Below, one piece after another: positions 11,940 to 22,799 of a stretch of 64,000 nt of DNA. A model generated the notes under the pieces. That model ran no database searches, had not been told where the DNA came from, and saw only the letters and a list, made by a program, of their open reading frames with translations. The number at the start of each line of letters is the position of its first letter. Position 1 is the stretch's first letter. Origin of the DNA: Acanthococcus lagerstroemiae (lineage: Eukaryota > Arthropoda > Insecta > Hemiptera > Eriococcidae); contig CM063114.1 of assembly GCA_031841125.1 (NCBI GenBank), positions 58,674,955 to 58,738,954 of the forward strand. Direction: 5' to 3'. Made by a program: the position numbers and the translations under genes.

Positions 11940-13320
11940 AGCGTCGGACGTGTTCTTCTCGTGCCGTGGTCATGTTTACACGCGGTTGCGCCGTGTCAAC
12001 GGCAGCCTTTTTCGCCCGTATTTCGAAAAATGTATCTTTACATTCGGATGTGATGCGAACGGTCGTCAGCGTGGTGCCGATTTGTGTGTGCAGTTTTCGC
12101 GTTCACGAAATAAGGGAAGCGCGTTGCGCGCTGGGTGAACGCGTAGTGCCGCAGAGAGGCGAGCGCACCGTGCCGGGTGGTTCGTGAATTTTAGCTGCCC
12201 TCCGGTGGGTAGCGCTGGTTGTCGCCAGCGCAAGTACAGCGCGGTGCCAGTACCGGGCGCCGGTTTCTTGTTCGCGTTGTTGCTGCTGCCAGCCAAAGCA
12301 AGCGAACCGCTTCAACAATGCAGAGCGGACGAGAGCGACGGCGACGGCGACGGCGACGACAATACAGTTAAGAGTTAAGAACGACTACAGCTGTGGCGAG
12401 GAGTAGACCTGTGCCTGTGCCGGCGAGTGTTGTCAGTCTGTGCATGCAGCCAGTGCCAGTACCAGGTTGCGTTTGTTGCTTTCCACTCGTTTCCTAATAA
12501 TATTTTGTAGGTAATCTACAGTGTACGCGTTTCGTTGAGTCGATTCGACATTCGAGTTTCTCCGTCCTTGCCTGCGTTCTGCCGCGTAGTGTCGGTGCTG
12601 TCGGTCGCTCGATTCGCCCGACCGCGTTCGTTCGTTCTGTCGTCGTCATCGTCAACGAGTGACGAAGACCGGGACCAGGTTGGGAGTTCACAGAAACAGA
12701 ATCGAGCCCGTTTGTCTTCATATTCAGTCTTCGGTGTTCATCGCGCTTGTCTGGACTAATCTCGATTGTCTGCTAGGCATTTTTTTTTCTGATTCCTTGT
12801 GGTTGTCACAAGCTATTCGGGTTTCTCTTTATTCCTGTTGGCGTCGTCGTCGTTGTCCTCGTTAACGCAAGAGGCAGAGCGCGGCCATATTGGAATTCTT
12901 GTTCCCTGTTTGCCGTATTATACGAGGTGGCGGATATCGCGCTCGCGTGTGCTAGTGTTGGTGCGTGCGTGTGGCTGCATCGTTGGCGCGATTGCGATTA
13001 TTTTCGGCTGTAGCCGTCGCTGTGCGGCTGGTGGTGCCGCTGGCGTGGTATTTTCATCGGCTGCTGGGGGCCGCATTCTGGGACTGGTTGGTGACGGTGA
13101 GACAGCGACTGCTGTCCGTCGAGCGTCGACGCGGTAGTCTAGTTCCGGCCACGTTGTTGCTATATTGTCGAGTGCGCGTAAAATGTGATACGCGAGAAAT
13201 TTTATGCGTCGGTTTTGTGCGTGCGCCTGTTTATCGGTAACCATGAGCGAAGTGCATAGAATTTGTGGAGAACCGAAAAATTGCAAATTGCAGCTCGTTG
13301 AAGAGAACCAGTTTAGAACG
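11940..13320 (+). promoter_or_regulatory. CpG-rich block: candidate alternative promoter and 5' exon
   Basis: About 1.4 kb is markedly richer in GC and CpG than the surrounding intron and lacks long convincing coding frames. Near its 3' end is a short frame starting ATG at 13243 (context AACCATGA; MSEVHRICGEPKNC...). It meets a good donor AC|GTAAGTA at 13319/13320 in phase 2. The acceptor at 35748 would put that frame out of phase, with a TAG a few codons later. The segment could instead be a 5' untranslated exon, with translation starting at the ATG that opens the 35748 exon. Promoter function is inferred from composition and position only. Confidence 0.45.
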
Positions 13321-13689
13321 TAAGTACGGCACACACTATTCAATTGGCGATGGCGGGGGTTGGCTATTTTGAAGAGGGATTGTACCGGTAACGAATGTGT
13401 CCTTGAGTTGTATCAAGATTGAATGGGGGTACTTCACACTTGATTGGTCGTGAACAGCGGTGATTAACTTGACTTTTGAATATAAGTGCGCAGTATGTAG
13501 AGTATTAATGTAGAGCGCGTTGCTGTAGCGTCTGCTAGTTTGCCTGAGCCATGTTGTTCCAGAAATCTGATGGCTTGGTTTTACTGTTGCTAGATTTGGT
13601 ACGTTTCAACTTTTCTAGAACCAATGTCTGGTGATTTCAACAATTTGTGGTACGTTTTCATTCTTGGGTGGATCTGTTTTTTCTTTGTG

Positions 13690-14275
13690 ACATGCAAAGT
13701 CGCCCAGAATTTTCCCTTGCTGCTTATATGTTATTTACATGGTGAATAGAAGCGATCGTATTGATTCAATATGATTGTACAGTCTTGCAAACTGATCAAC
13801 TGTCGTGTATGGTATAGTTTGTCACTTTTTGGTTCGTTGTGGTACATTTTCAAAATTCTAACCAAAGAAAATTTTGTTCTCTGTTTTGGTTCAACTTTGA
13901 GAATTACACATTTGATTTAGTACATATATGAAATCCAGAACAATCTTGGAAAATTTCATGCTTGTAAATGTTTCCACTTCCCTTCTGGCAACACTACTTG
14001 GTTGCAGGGACTTGTTTATAAGGATTTAGGAATTCCTTGAGTAACAGCATATTGCTCTGACTGGTACCGGCAAATGGGGTGAAGATGATTGGCAAGGTCA
14101 GGGTGACCAGATGCTGGTAAATTTAAGTCACCATTCTCAACACGCAATGTAGCCCAAATTCGCCCAGAATTTTCCCTCGCAGCTTATATGTAATTTAAAT
14201 GGTGAATAGAAGAGATCGTATTGATTCTGTATGATCGCACTGTCTTGCAAACTTATCAGCTGTTGCGTATCTCGG
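13690..14275 (+). repeat. Direct duplication of about 115 bp
   Basis: The segment beginning CGCCCAGAATTTTCCC near 13702 recurs near 14161. Each copy continues through GCTTATATGT, GGTGAATAGAAG, GATCGTATTGATTC and TCTTGCAAAC. The copies are in the same orientation, about 460 bp apart, with roughly 10-15 percent mismatch by eye. No coding content is seen. Confidence 0.7.
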
Positions 14276-14611
14276 GAAATCAGTGCTGCCGCATGTTAAT
14301 ATACAGCAGAAAGTGTTACCATAAAGCGTACTCAATTTCCTGTTTTTCTTTACCACAAAAATGAGTAACACTGTCAACATTTCAAAAATGAAGTTCGAGT
14401 ACAAATAACGAACATTTTTTGGGGGAAAACATAATTTATTTTTTAGAAAAAAAAAAATCGCCCAATTTGCAACTGGTCGCCGGAGTAGATTTTTCGTTGC
14501 AAATAGTTCTCCCAAGTCGCCCAGTTGGCGATTTATGCCCAATCTGGTGACTGTGGACCAGGTGAAGTTGAACAAATGTAGGATTGTAGCGCCACAGTAT
14601 ACACCCTGATG

Positions 14612-15526
14612 CAGTGCTGCTAGATGGGTTTCTCAAAAATCCGTAATTTTGACATTTGCGTAGGATTTGTACGGCAATTTTTTTCAATATTCGTTATCAT
14701 ATGTGCAACGTGCAATCACAGATGGCAGGAAAAACGTAAACTTTTTTGAATTTCGATGCTTCTAAGCAAATTTCTCCTCCTCCTTCCCCCCCCCCCCCCC
14801 CGAAAAAGGCACTGATCCACCTTTGACCATATAGTTTGACGCAACAACTTCAGTAATTGAAGCGCTGCGTGGAAGGAGGGCCTTCGCTCAACGTATTTCT
14901 TTTTTCTTATGAGATGAAGGCCCTTCTTCCGCGCAGTGCTTCAATTGGGATATAAATTAGAGTTGCAAATGTTGGCACGATTGTGTCTTATCAGTGGTAT
15001 GAATCGGTGACCATGAAGATTTATCCGTAAGCGTGTATCAAATTTCAGCTATCATTAAGTCGATTAGAAATTTTCCTTCAAAGAAAATTTATCCTAAATT
15101 TTAACTGCATTATCACTAAAAAATTGAATTATAATCAGTTCCTTTGGTAGAGTAATATCTGCTCTTGGTTCCCCTCCTGAAGATAGCAGTGTTTCTATTT
15201 GAAAGTACACATGATCACTTTTTCATTTTCCCCTGTTAACACCCGCACAGGTGAATTTGCAACGCACTCTAGTGCAGATTTGTATCCTAACATCGTAGTA
15301 ATAGCTCTACCTGTAGTTTGCTGAAAGGTACTAGGTATTCTACTCGAATTTTTGAGTACTCCAACTCGACTACTCAACTCAATGTTAGGTGATTTTCAAC
15401 TTTTAGCTAACATTTTCCATTTTCATCCGTTTTTTGGTCAAATCCGTACTTTATCCGTACTAACTTATTCAACATTGGAAAATTCTGTACTTGTATGGAC
15501 AAATCCGTACATGTCTGGCAGCACTG
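14612..15526. mobile_element. Non-autonomous hAT-like element, 915 bp
   Basis: Terminal inverted repeats: left CAGTGCTGCTAGA; right, reversed, CAGTGCTGCCAGA. Flanking octamers CCCTGATG (14604-14611) and CCCTGGTG (15527-15534) match at 7 of 8, fitting an aged 8-bp hAT target duplication. The interior has no transposase frame. It includes a strong hairpin at 14855-14946. A stretch at about 15040-15300 recurs inverted at about 16445-16700 and again near 31640-31850. Confidence 0.75.
14855..14946. repeat. Hairpin of about 35-bp arms inside the hAT-like element
   Basis: The arm AATTGAAGCGCTGCGTGGAA... pairs with ...TTCCGCGCAGTGCTTCAATT, closing a loop containing TCAACGTATTTCTT. The same loop motif caps the hairpin at 44443-44527, but the stems differ. 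It could be a small foldback element or a transcribed hairpin; no expression can be inferred from sequence. Confidence 0.7.
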
Positions 15527-15742
15527 CCCTGGTGTAACAGTGCTACCATACAGGGCCGGCAACTTCTCTATAGCGGGTGTAGCAAATGCTACACATGGCA
15601 ACACCAAAGTAAGAAATGGTCAATGGTACGTTTTTTTGTTGTTGTTTTTTTGTTAAGGTAAACAGAGGCAACAAGTATTGCACTGGACAACAATTTAAGA
15701 TTTAAAAAGAAAAAAAAACAATGACATGAGAATATATTATGA

Positions 15743-15987
15743 ACGCTGTTAAGCGTAACAGAACCAACCGACATTTGTTGACTAAATGAGTTATTAGTAT
15801 CGTTGGAAAGAACGTAAAAAGTAGAATTTTTCGAAATTGGGCCCCCGATACAAAAATGTGTACTTATGTTGAAAAAAGCATATCAGTAAACGCTATGTAA
15901 TATACTTTCTACACGGCTCTTGAACTTCGAATCATGTGTCCTCAAGAAACAGATTTTGTTGGTTGGTTCCGTTACGCTTAACAGCGT
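15743..15987. mobile_element. MITE with about 27-bp inverted ends (ACGCTGTTAAGCG family)
   Basis: The left end ACGCTGTTAAGCGTAACAGA and the right end, reversed, ACGCTGTTAAGCGTAACGGA continue to GAACCAACC on both sides. The element is about 245 bp, AT-rich inside and without coding capacity. A weaker similarity (AGAAT...TAT) extends just beyond both ends, so the true termini may lie 10-15 bp further out. The superfamily is not determined. Confidence 0.75.
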
Positions 15988-16444
15988 CCATATGATTCTG
16001 GGTGATTCTCCAAACATGCACATACTTCGCATATTGGCAACTATTCCCAAAACTAGGAGCGCTTGAATATTTTTTTTTTTTTTGGGTGGTTTAATGACTA
16101 TCCCTTTCATAACATCACATGTATTCGCTCAGTGGTTAATATTTTCTGGGCAAAGAACTGGAAAAATAGTCTTAAGTTTTCTTTTGTATTGGATGTAACC
16201 ACCCTCTGTTTCACTCTGTAAATGGTCCAAATCAACTTCTTATTCTAGCTATAGAAGAGGAAAAACTACAACATAAAATTTGACCAGGATAGTTGATAAA
16301 AAAATTTGACTGGATAATGAATATTCACACCACAGCTTTACAGCCCGAGACCACCTCAGCAATCTGTAACCTACATTTTGTTCTTTGGAATAGTCAATTT
16401 TCAAGCAACGCTAGGATTTACACAAAGAAGGTTTCTTTTATGCT

Positions 16445-16700
16445 AAGTGATTATTGGGGCTTTTACACTTGCACTAGAGTGCGCTGCAAAATCACATGTG
16501 CGGGTGAAAATGAATGAGTGATGATGTGTACTTTCAAATAGAAAAACTGCTATCTGCAGGAGGGTAAAAAAATAAATAAACATTACTATACCAGTAGAAC
16601 TGATTATAGTTCAATTTTTTGATGTTGATGCAGTTAAATTTAGGACACTTTTTCTTTGAAAGTGATCTAATCGACTTAATGATATTTACTATGAATCATA
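16445..16700 (-). repeat. Inverted copy of the segment at about 15040-15300
   Basis: Read on the minus strand, this stretch follows 15040-15300 closely. It shares AATTGAACTATAATCAGTTC, the GATAGCAGT...TATTTGAAAGTACAC run, the CACCCGCACA motif and GCACTCTAGTGCA. A third, more diverged copy runs in + orientation near 31640-31850. It therefore represents a dispersed repeat family, probably part of the hAT-like element at 14612-15526. Confidence 0.65.
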
Positions 16701-17696
16701 GGTGATCACTCACACATATACAGGGCTGCCAACACTTGAAAATTTGAGTTTAGATCCCAATATGTCCTTGTTTTTATGTGCAGAATAACGTTTCAGCAAA
16801 ATTCTTGAATGCAGTGTTTTCATCACGACCGAAATTCAAATTTATTTAGAAAAGTTATGTTTCACAGTCATGTAGTTTCATTGTAGTTAACACTTGTGAC
16901 GGAAATACAGAAATTCTATCACTCCAGGAGAGTTTATACAAATTCTAACAGCTAGCAACACTGCTAATGATGTTTCAGGGTTACCTCTCTCCCATTGACT
17001 GCTGTCAGGCAAACTAATCACTCTATATGTAAATTTTGTCTTTTGTGTAGTGGCCATGTTCTGAATCCATCATAGTGCTAACCTGCATATTTATTACCAC
17101 TACAAAGGAATGCTCGCTCACTATGGAGGAAATTCATGTGTGGAAGTCCGGGGAAACGACTTTTAGATATTCAGAAGCGAAAGACTCTTTTCCCTCGACA
17201 TTCCTTGCACACATGAATTTGTAGGCCTGCAGCTTTCAGTCAAGATTATTGTTCAAATAACTTATCAGTCAATTGTAGTGGTCAACATTTCCTTGGTAGT
17301 GGACAGGTTATACTCCCCTGCCCCCTCTAGAGTTCTCCTGTTTGATAAACACCACGTATGTGTAGTACTCCTGTATGCTAAAATCTTAATGGAGAAAAAT
17401 TTTCGGAAATGACATTATAAAAATCCCAAATCGTTCTTTACGAAATTTGGTATGTTTGGAGAATTATCCATCTATTCTTGATGTGTACGTTCAGTATTGT
17501 TATCAGTATATCAGTGTAGCTGTTGTAAAACCAAAAATAATAAGAAGTGGAAAAATTTGATAAAATTTCAATTTTAAGTATGAAAAACGAGAGATTTGTG
17601 AGAAAAATGGTTAACGTCATCGTATTCAGCGTTCAAAATATAGCTAAAAGCATATAATCTCATTTCACTGTTTTTTATGCTGTTGTGTAGCGTTAT
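16701..17696. other. Intron 1: AT-rich, no gene recognised
   Basis: There are no convincing coding frames and no complete mobile element. Isolated motifs such as CAGGGCTGCCAACACTTG (near 16722) and CAACACTGCTAATG (near 16956) resemble ends of hAT-like elements but lack partners. Confidence 0.35.
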
Positions 17697-17945
17697 CAGA
17701 AACGTAGCGAAAATTTTTTATTTTATTTTTTTTGTGGGGGGGGGGGCAAAAATTGTTGAATTCCCATCTGACTCAGCTCAACATTACCGAATTCCAAAGT
17801 ATCAATTTTTTTTTGTATTGGCTATAGAAAATCTCTTGACTTGTTGGATTTTTCCTACTTTTGATCTATCTGCTAAAATTTCCCGACTCCGGCGGAAGCT
17901 TAAGGGTCAAGCTGCCCCTCGTGCTCCCCTTTAGTTTCGTCGCTG
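17697..17945. mobile_element. hAT-like MITE related to 3572-3862
   Basis: The ends CAGAAACGTAGCGAAA and TTTCGTCGCTG are imperfect inverted repeats. The interior shares the poly-G tract, the TTGAATTCCCATCTGACTCA stretch and CTTGTTGGATTTTTCC with the element at 3572-3862. Flanking octamers AGCGTTAT and GGCGTTTT agree at 6 of 8 and may be an eroded target duplication. Confidence 0.65.
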
Positions 17946-18592
17946 GGCGTTTTTAATTAAAACCGGCATAATGTGATTTCCTTCAAATAACAGAAAACAA
18001 CTTTAAAAAAAAAAAACACAAAAAAACTCGATTGCCTACTTAACTGATCTGTTGAGAATGCTCCGTGTATCATTAATGTTCTTAATGATTTTATAACGTT
18101 CTTAATGAAGATTACCACGAAAGTAAATACGACAATTAGTTTCCTGTATCAACTTTAAATAATTATTATTACCTACTAATACATTGCTTTTTATTGTTTT
18201 TCACGAATATTCTCGCGATTTTTGTGTTTTAACCATTAAAATCTATTCACCTTCAACCTTACAACGCCATCAGAGAAAATTACCATGCAAAAACATAAGT
18301 TCATTTTCACCCCACACATAGTGAGGTGAAGGCGAACAAACTTTGAGCTTTTAAAAAAAGTGTACTCAGCGGGGATTCTTTTTCTTCAGCCAGTATTGTT
18401 TGTAAAGGTCAAATGTTTACAGCGCGATCCGCGTGGTGTGTTCACCTTCAAAAATGAGAGAGATATTTTACAAAAACCTCAAAATTTGTTCATTTTTACT
18501 CCATTTGCTGGTATTTGTTTACTGGGACTCGACGCTGCCCTTTTAGTAATCGTCCTTGCATCTTGCGTGTGCGTGGTAAACGTATTTGAAAC

Positions 18593-19027
18593 TAGTGTTG
18601 TTAGACAAAACGATTTTTTGTCATTTTGTTAGAGGAGCATTTCATCTTTTTTTTTGTTATGTGTTATATCATTGTCAGAGTTTTGTCTTTTTGTTTTTTC
18701 ATGATTTTGTTATATCGTAACAAAATTATCTTGTCATTTTTTCTTCCTTTTTGTCATGTCGCTTAGCATAGTCTACGGTCAATTGCAATGTCGCTTAGCA
18801 TAATCTGTCATCAATTATTATGTTGTTGAACATAGTCTATAATTTAATCGTTGACAAAATGTCATAACATGATTTTTCGGCCTTCTGTATTGTCATTGGA
18901 TTCATTTTTGTTATGTCATTGACGAAATATTTTTGACAGGAAACAATTTATGGTTTTGTCAGATGACAAAATTTTGAAAATTCATTTGTCATTTTGTCAT
19001 TTTATTTTGTTCTGTCTAACAACACTG
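18593..19027. mobile_element. hAT-like element, 435 bp, TTTTGTCA-rich
   Basis: The ends are TAGTGTTGTTAGACAAAAC on the left and, reversed, CAGTGTTGTTAGACAGAAC on the right. Flanking octamers TTTGAAAC (18585-18592) and CTTGAAAC (19028-19035) match at 7 of 8. The interior is almost entirely low-complexity, made of TTTTGTCATTTTGTTATGTC-like units, with an internal TGTCGCTTAGCATA repeat. No coding capacity. Confidence 0.75.
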
Positions 19028-19391
19028 CTTGAAACGTTCGAATCTGAATCAGCCAGAAAACTGGATTCAAAACCATATCAAAAGAATCCAGGAAAAATGA
19101 TTTAGAACCCGAAAATCCGGTTTTGGATTTTAGATTTTGTTCCGGATTTATTTCCATATCTGCATTCTAATGCCTGAGTAGGAATGGTAACGGGCTCAAG
19201 CATTTGTCGAGCACATGTTCGAATTTTTAAATGCTCAGATTTTAGAAATGCTCGAGGAGCAAGTGGCTTCGAAATGATGATAAGATTATCAGTTTTACGA
19301 CCGTTTGATGCACCTCTCCATTTCTCTCTACCTTGTGCAAGTCCTTTCATTTCGTAATGACACTTACATTTGACATACCTAACATTTATTC

Positions 19392-19750
19392 AGATGCATT
19401 TCAAGCATTTTACTAATTTAGCTCTGAATGAAATAGGAGTTGAAGAAATGAATAAAAGGAAATCAGGGGTGATAATACTAGAAGGTTTAGAATGATAAGG
19501 TTTCCAGATGACATTGCAATAATGGAAAAAAGTAAAGAAAAACTGAAGAAAACATTGAAAAATTTGGATGAAAAATTGAAAACAAAATATAAAATGAAGA
19601 TGAATAAAAATAAAAGCGATGGTAGTCAGTAGATGCAAACAAAATCCAATAAATACAGAAATATGATGTGAAAAAATAAAGGAGGGTAGTTTGATAACGC
19701 AAGATGGAAAAAGTCAAACAGAAATAGTAAAATAAAACAAGTAGTTCTCC

Positions 19751-19786
<36 letters not shown>

Positions 19787-20240
19787 CATATTTAGGGCAA
19801 ATATTATGGATTCAAAAGTGAGGCTGAGATTTCTTAAAACGTAAATTTGGAGTTTAGCATTCTATGGATGTGAGGCCTGAACAATAGGAACACAAGAAAG
19901 AAAAGGTATAGAAGCTTTTGGAATGTGGTGAAAATCAAAGGGATAGGAAATATCAGGAATGAGGAAGTATTGAGGCGAATAGGAAGAAAAAGAGAAATTT
20001 GGAATTTAATCGTAAAGAGAAGAGTTGAAATGATAAGACGTGATATGACATCCAGTGATATTGTCATTACTGCTAAAGGGAATGTTTGAGGGGAGGAACG
20101 GGAAAGGAAGGCAAAGAATGAGCTCTGAGGAGTAGATAATGAAGCATACAAAGCGTAAATCCTTCTCAGAAATGAAAAAATTTGCGCAGCAGAAAAAAAA
20201 GTGGAAAGACTGCAACCTGCTAGTCGAGAGACTAAGAAAT
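19392..20240 (+). pseudogene. Decayed LINE (non-LTR retrotransposon) reverse transcriptase, 3' part
   Basis: Conceptual translation on the + strand gives fragments of a LINE polymerase. These are a FKHFTNLALNEIGVEE-like stretch, then after a frameshift an RT catalytic box RFPDDIAIME (19495-19525; FADD expected, so Ala is replaced by Pro), a KMNKNKS-like motif, and downstream IWSLAFYGCEAWTI. A further GIEAFGMW, NEEVLRRIGRKREIW and KGRQRMS series follows, typical of the post-RT region of such elements. Stops and frameshifts disrupt it throughout. A run of about 30 T (19753-19782) splits the RT box from the downstream part. It is a dead relic; the clade is not assigned. Confidence 0.8.
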
Positions 20241-20699
20241 ATTACAATAACTCTTTCAAAATGAGTCAATTCTTACTTCCAAATACACTGAGTTGTGATT
20301 TAACTCAGTTGGAAATAAGTTAATGCTCAAATCTTTCGCTTTTTCTCGGGCACTTCAAGTAAATGCTTTGTCTGTAATAAATTCTCGAGTATTTATTCAT
20401 TTAACAAATGCTGAGCAAGTACTAGGACTATCAAGCATATGCTCGTCAATATTAAATGGTTGAGCATTTTACTATCACTATGCCTGAGCCAATCGCTTGT
20501 TTTTTTTTATCTTTTTCTTTCTTTCTTTCTTTCTTTTAACAAACCCTCAAAAACGTTGAGCCCTTCAGTGAATAAGAAGTTCCCACGTGTCACGACTTCT
20601 TGGCAGTCCAAGATTCGATTGTTCGACGTTATACTCTGTTCACCCCATACACGAATTCATTTTTTCCTAACTTGTATTCAAAAACAACCCCAATAATGC

Positions 20700-21500
20700 T
20701 TTTCCAACGTTCGTGGTTGAGCATGTCCGGTTCCGAGGTTCGGTGTTGAGTGTTGACCTCCCCACATCGCCAGTTCATCTGGCTGTTGCATTGCCTGCCC
20801 ATTCTTCACTTGGAAGCCCGCTGCGCCACCACCCTCCGATCACATATCGAACAATCGATTTTGTACGCCGTGTTCGATGCTCTATACGCTTTTGTGTGTC
20901 GATTGACTGTGCACAATTCCATTCCATTTCAGTTCGGTTCTCGCGTATCAAGAACCGGCCCCGGCACCACGAAGCCAGAGGACGAGTTGGCTGCTATGCC
21001 GTAGCAGAGTGTGACCGCGGGTCTCGGTACGATTCGTGTCCGCTCCTCGTTCGGTACAGGTTCGGTTTCGGATTTTTGACTGACACAAACCAGTTGGGTG
21101 GAAAGGGCGTGGGCGCGGGCGCTGGCAACCAGCATGCCGTAGATCCCTTCCACGATTTCACATTTTCAGTTCTTGGTCACGTCCGCTCTTCGTTCTTCTT
21201 GCCGTTATTGTTTGCACACGTATAACAGACAGCAGCAGGCGGTTCTGTTGCAACTGCGAGCAAGACGGTTTCGCACGACGTCCTTCCAGCATTCCTACTC
21301 GGCTGTTCTCTTCGCGGCACTTGGCTGCCTTCGCTCTCGCCGCAGCGTCGGCGGTAATTACATGGTGTTGCGATACAAATTGTCTGCAAGGATGCGTCAT
21401 CGTGGGTATTGAAGCTCGGTCGGCTCTCGCTGACGGCGTGCCGAGCGACCGCCGACCAGTTTTCGAGTCAAGGATATCGTGAACGACTTGGCTCGGTAGA
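20700..21500 (+). promoter_or_regulatory. GC-rich block, candidate alternative promoter or 5' exon
   Basis: The composition jumps to GC/CpG-rich compared with the flanks, similar to the blocks at 11.9-13.3 and 29.3-29.9 kb. Open frames in both strands (170-171 codons) lack recognisable domains and are probably by-products of the composition. Its position within the first intron of the zinc-finger gene suggests an alternative transcription start, but no splice junction can be proven from sequence. Confidence 0.35.
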
Positions 21501-22572
21501 TTTTTCGAAGCCATTTTGGAAAAATATCGAGCCGGCGAGGTCGCTAGTTTGAAAGTGGTAATGAGGTGTCTACAGAAATGCCTGTTGTGCGAACAGTGTA
21601 CACTGTTCTGAACTGGTGCGATGGCGACAGAAGACCTCTGTGTCAGTTTTGTGTATGAAGTGTGTGTGTACATTTGGGGAAATAGTTGTATTATGCCACG
21701 GTTGCGAAGCCATGGAGTTGTGACTTTGGTTCGGCTCGGGTAAAGCTTTCTTCATCTTAGCTTCGGTTTTAACTCTGGCCTCTTTTTTGGCTGTTTAATT
21801 TGACTTCAGCCTCGCAACCTTGTTCACGGATTACCAATCACCACTTCGCCGCTGATTCATTAAGTGTGTTCTTTAACTCTGCTCCGAGCAAACTATAACA
21901 GAGCACGATCAAGTGACATTACAGATCAAGTGAGAATGACTTACACCATGTAATCTGCTCCTGGCGGCTCTGGAGTTATGGAATGTGACTGGGTAAACAC
22001 AATAAATAGTCAGGTGATAGTAGCAGATAACTATCTGCTCTGTTTGCGCTTCATATGAAGCAGGAAATGTTACTTCGAGCAAGGTCTGTGCTACTTGTTC
22101 TGGACTACAAAATGCCACAGATTAACAGCGGTGACGTCTTTGTTTTTATCATCCTGCTTACTCCCTAGAACACAGCGGATCCAAAATTCTGTTCCTCTCT
22201 GTTCGGAACAAAGTTAAAATAATCTACCATGTAACTTGTTTTTGCACGCTCTGGAATTGAAGAATGAGACCGACTAAACATAGTCATGTGATCAGTAGAT
22301 AACAGTGTTCTTTCTTCTTTCTACTCCGATGCTTCACATGGAGCAGGAAATGTTGCTCTGATCTAGATCTTTATTGCTCACTCCCGAATGAAGAAAGCCT
22401 CAGGTTAACAGTGATGGAGTCATTATTTTGACATAATATATAGTTTTAAGGCTGGGGACCAGCCAAAAATTTGTGCTTCATGTTTTGACCAACACTTCAG
22501 ATGTCACCATGATATCATTGTGACAATTGCTACATCATCCACTTACACTGTGGCTCTGTAAAGTTCTTGAAG
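21501..22572. other. Intron 1: no gene recognised
   Basis: Two diverged copies of a segment with GAGCAGGAAATGTTRCTYY and GATARCAGTG-like motifs occur near 21960-22140 and 22230-22420, suggesting an old local duplication. No coding frame is convincing. Confidence 0.4.
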
Positions 22573-22573
22573 T

Positions 22574-22711
22574 CTGGTCCAGTTAAGAAACATAATTTTT
22601 TCACGGCGTGGGTAACGACCGTGTTCTTTAACTCGTCCTCCCCCTCCCACTTCACAATGCCTATTATCAATGTGTATTGCGGGTAGCAAATTATGTTTCC
22701 TAACTGGACCA
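22574..22711. mobile_element. MITE with CTGGTCCAGTTAAGAAACAT ends, copy 1
   Basis: About 138 bp runs from CTGGTCCAGTTAAGAAACAT to ATGTTTCCTAACTGGACCA. It shares its whole length with the copy at 33405-33542, including TTTTTTCACRGCG and TGTGTATTGCGGGTAGC. No clear target duplication. Non-coding. Confidence 0.8.
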
Positions 22712-22799
22712 CACTTTATAGGTATGCTCGGCCACCATTTTTATCATTTTATTCTTCATGCAACCTTCATCATCGTCCGCGACGCGTTACTTGATACGC

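Noticed and set aside
19487..19789. Minus-strand protein of 100 codons with a poly-Lys start
   Set aside because: The lysines come from the T run, and the sequence is the antisense of a LINE relic.
20713..21673. Frames of 170-171 codons on both strands as protein-coding exons
   Set aside because: There is no recognisable domain and overlapping frames are open on both strands, as expected in a CpG-rich non-coding block.
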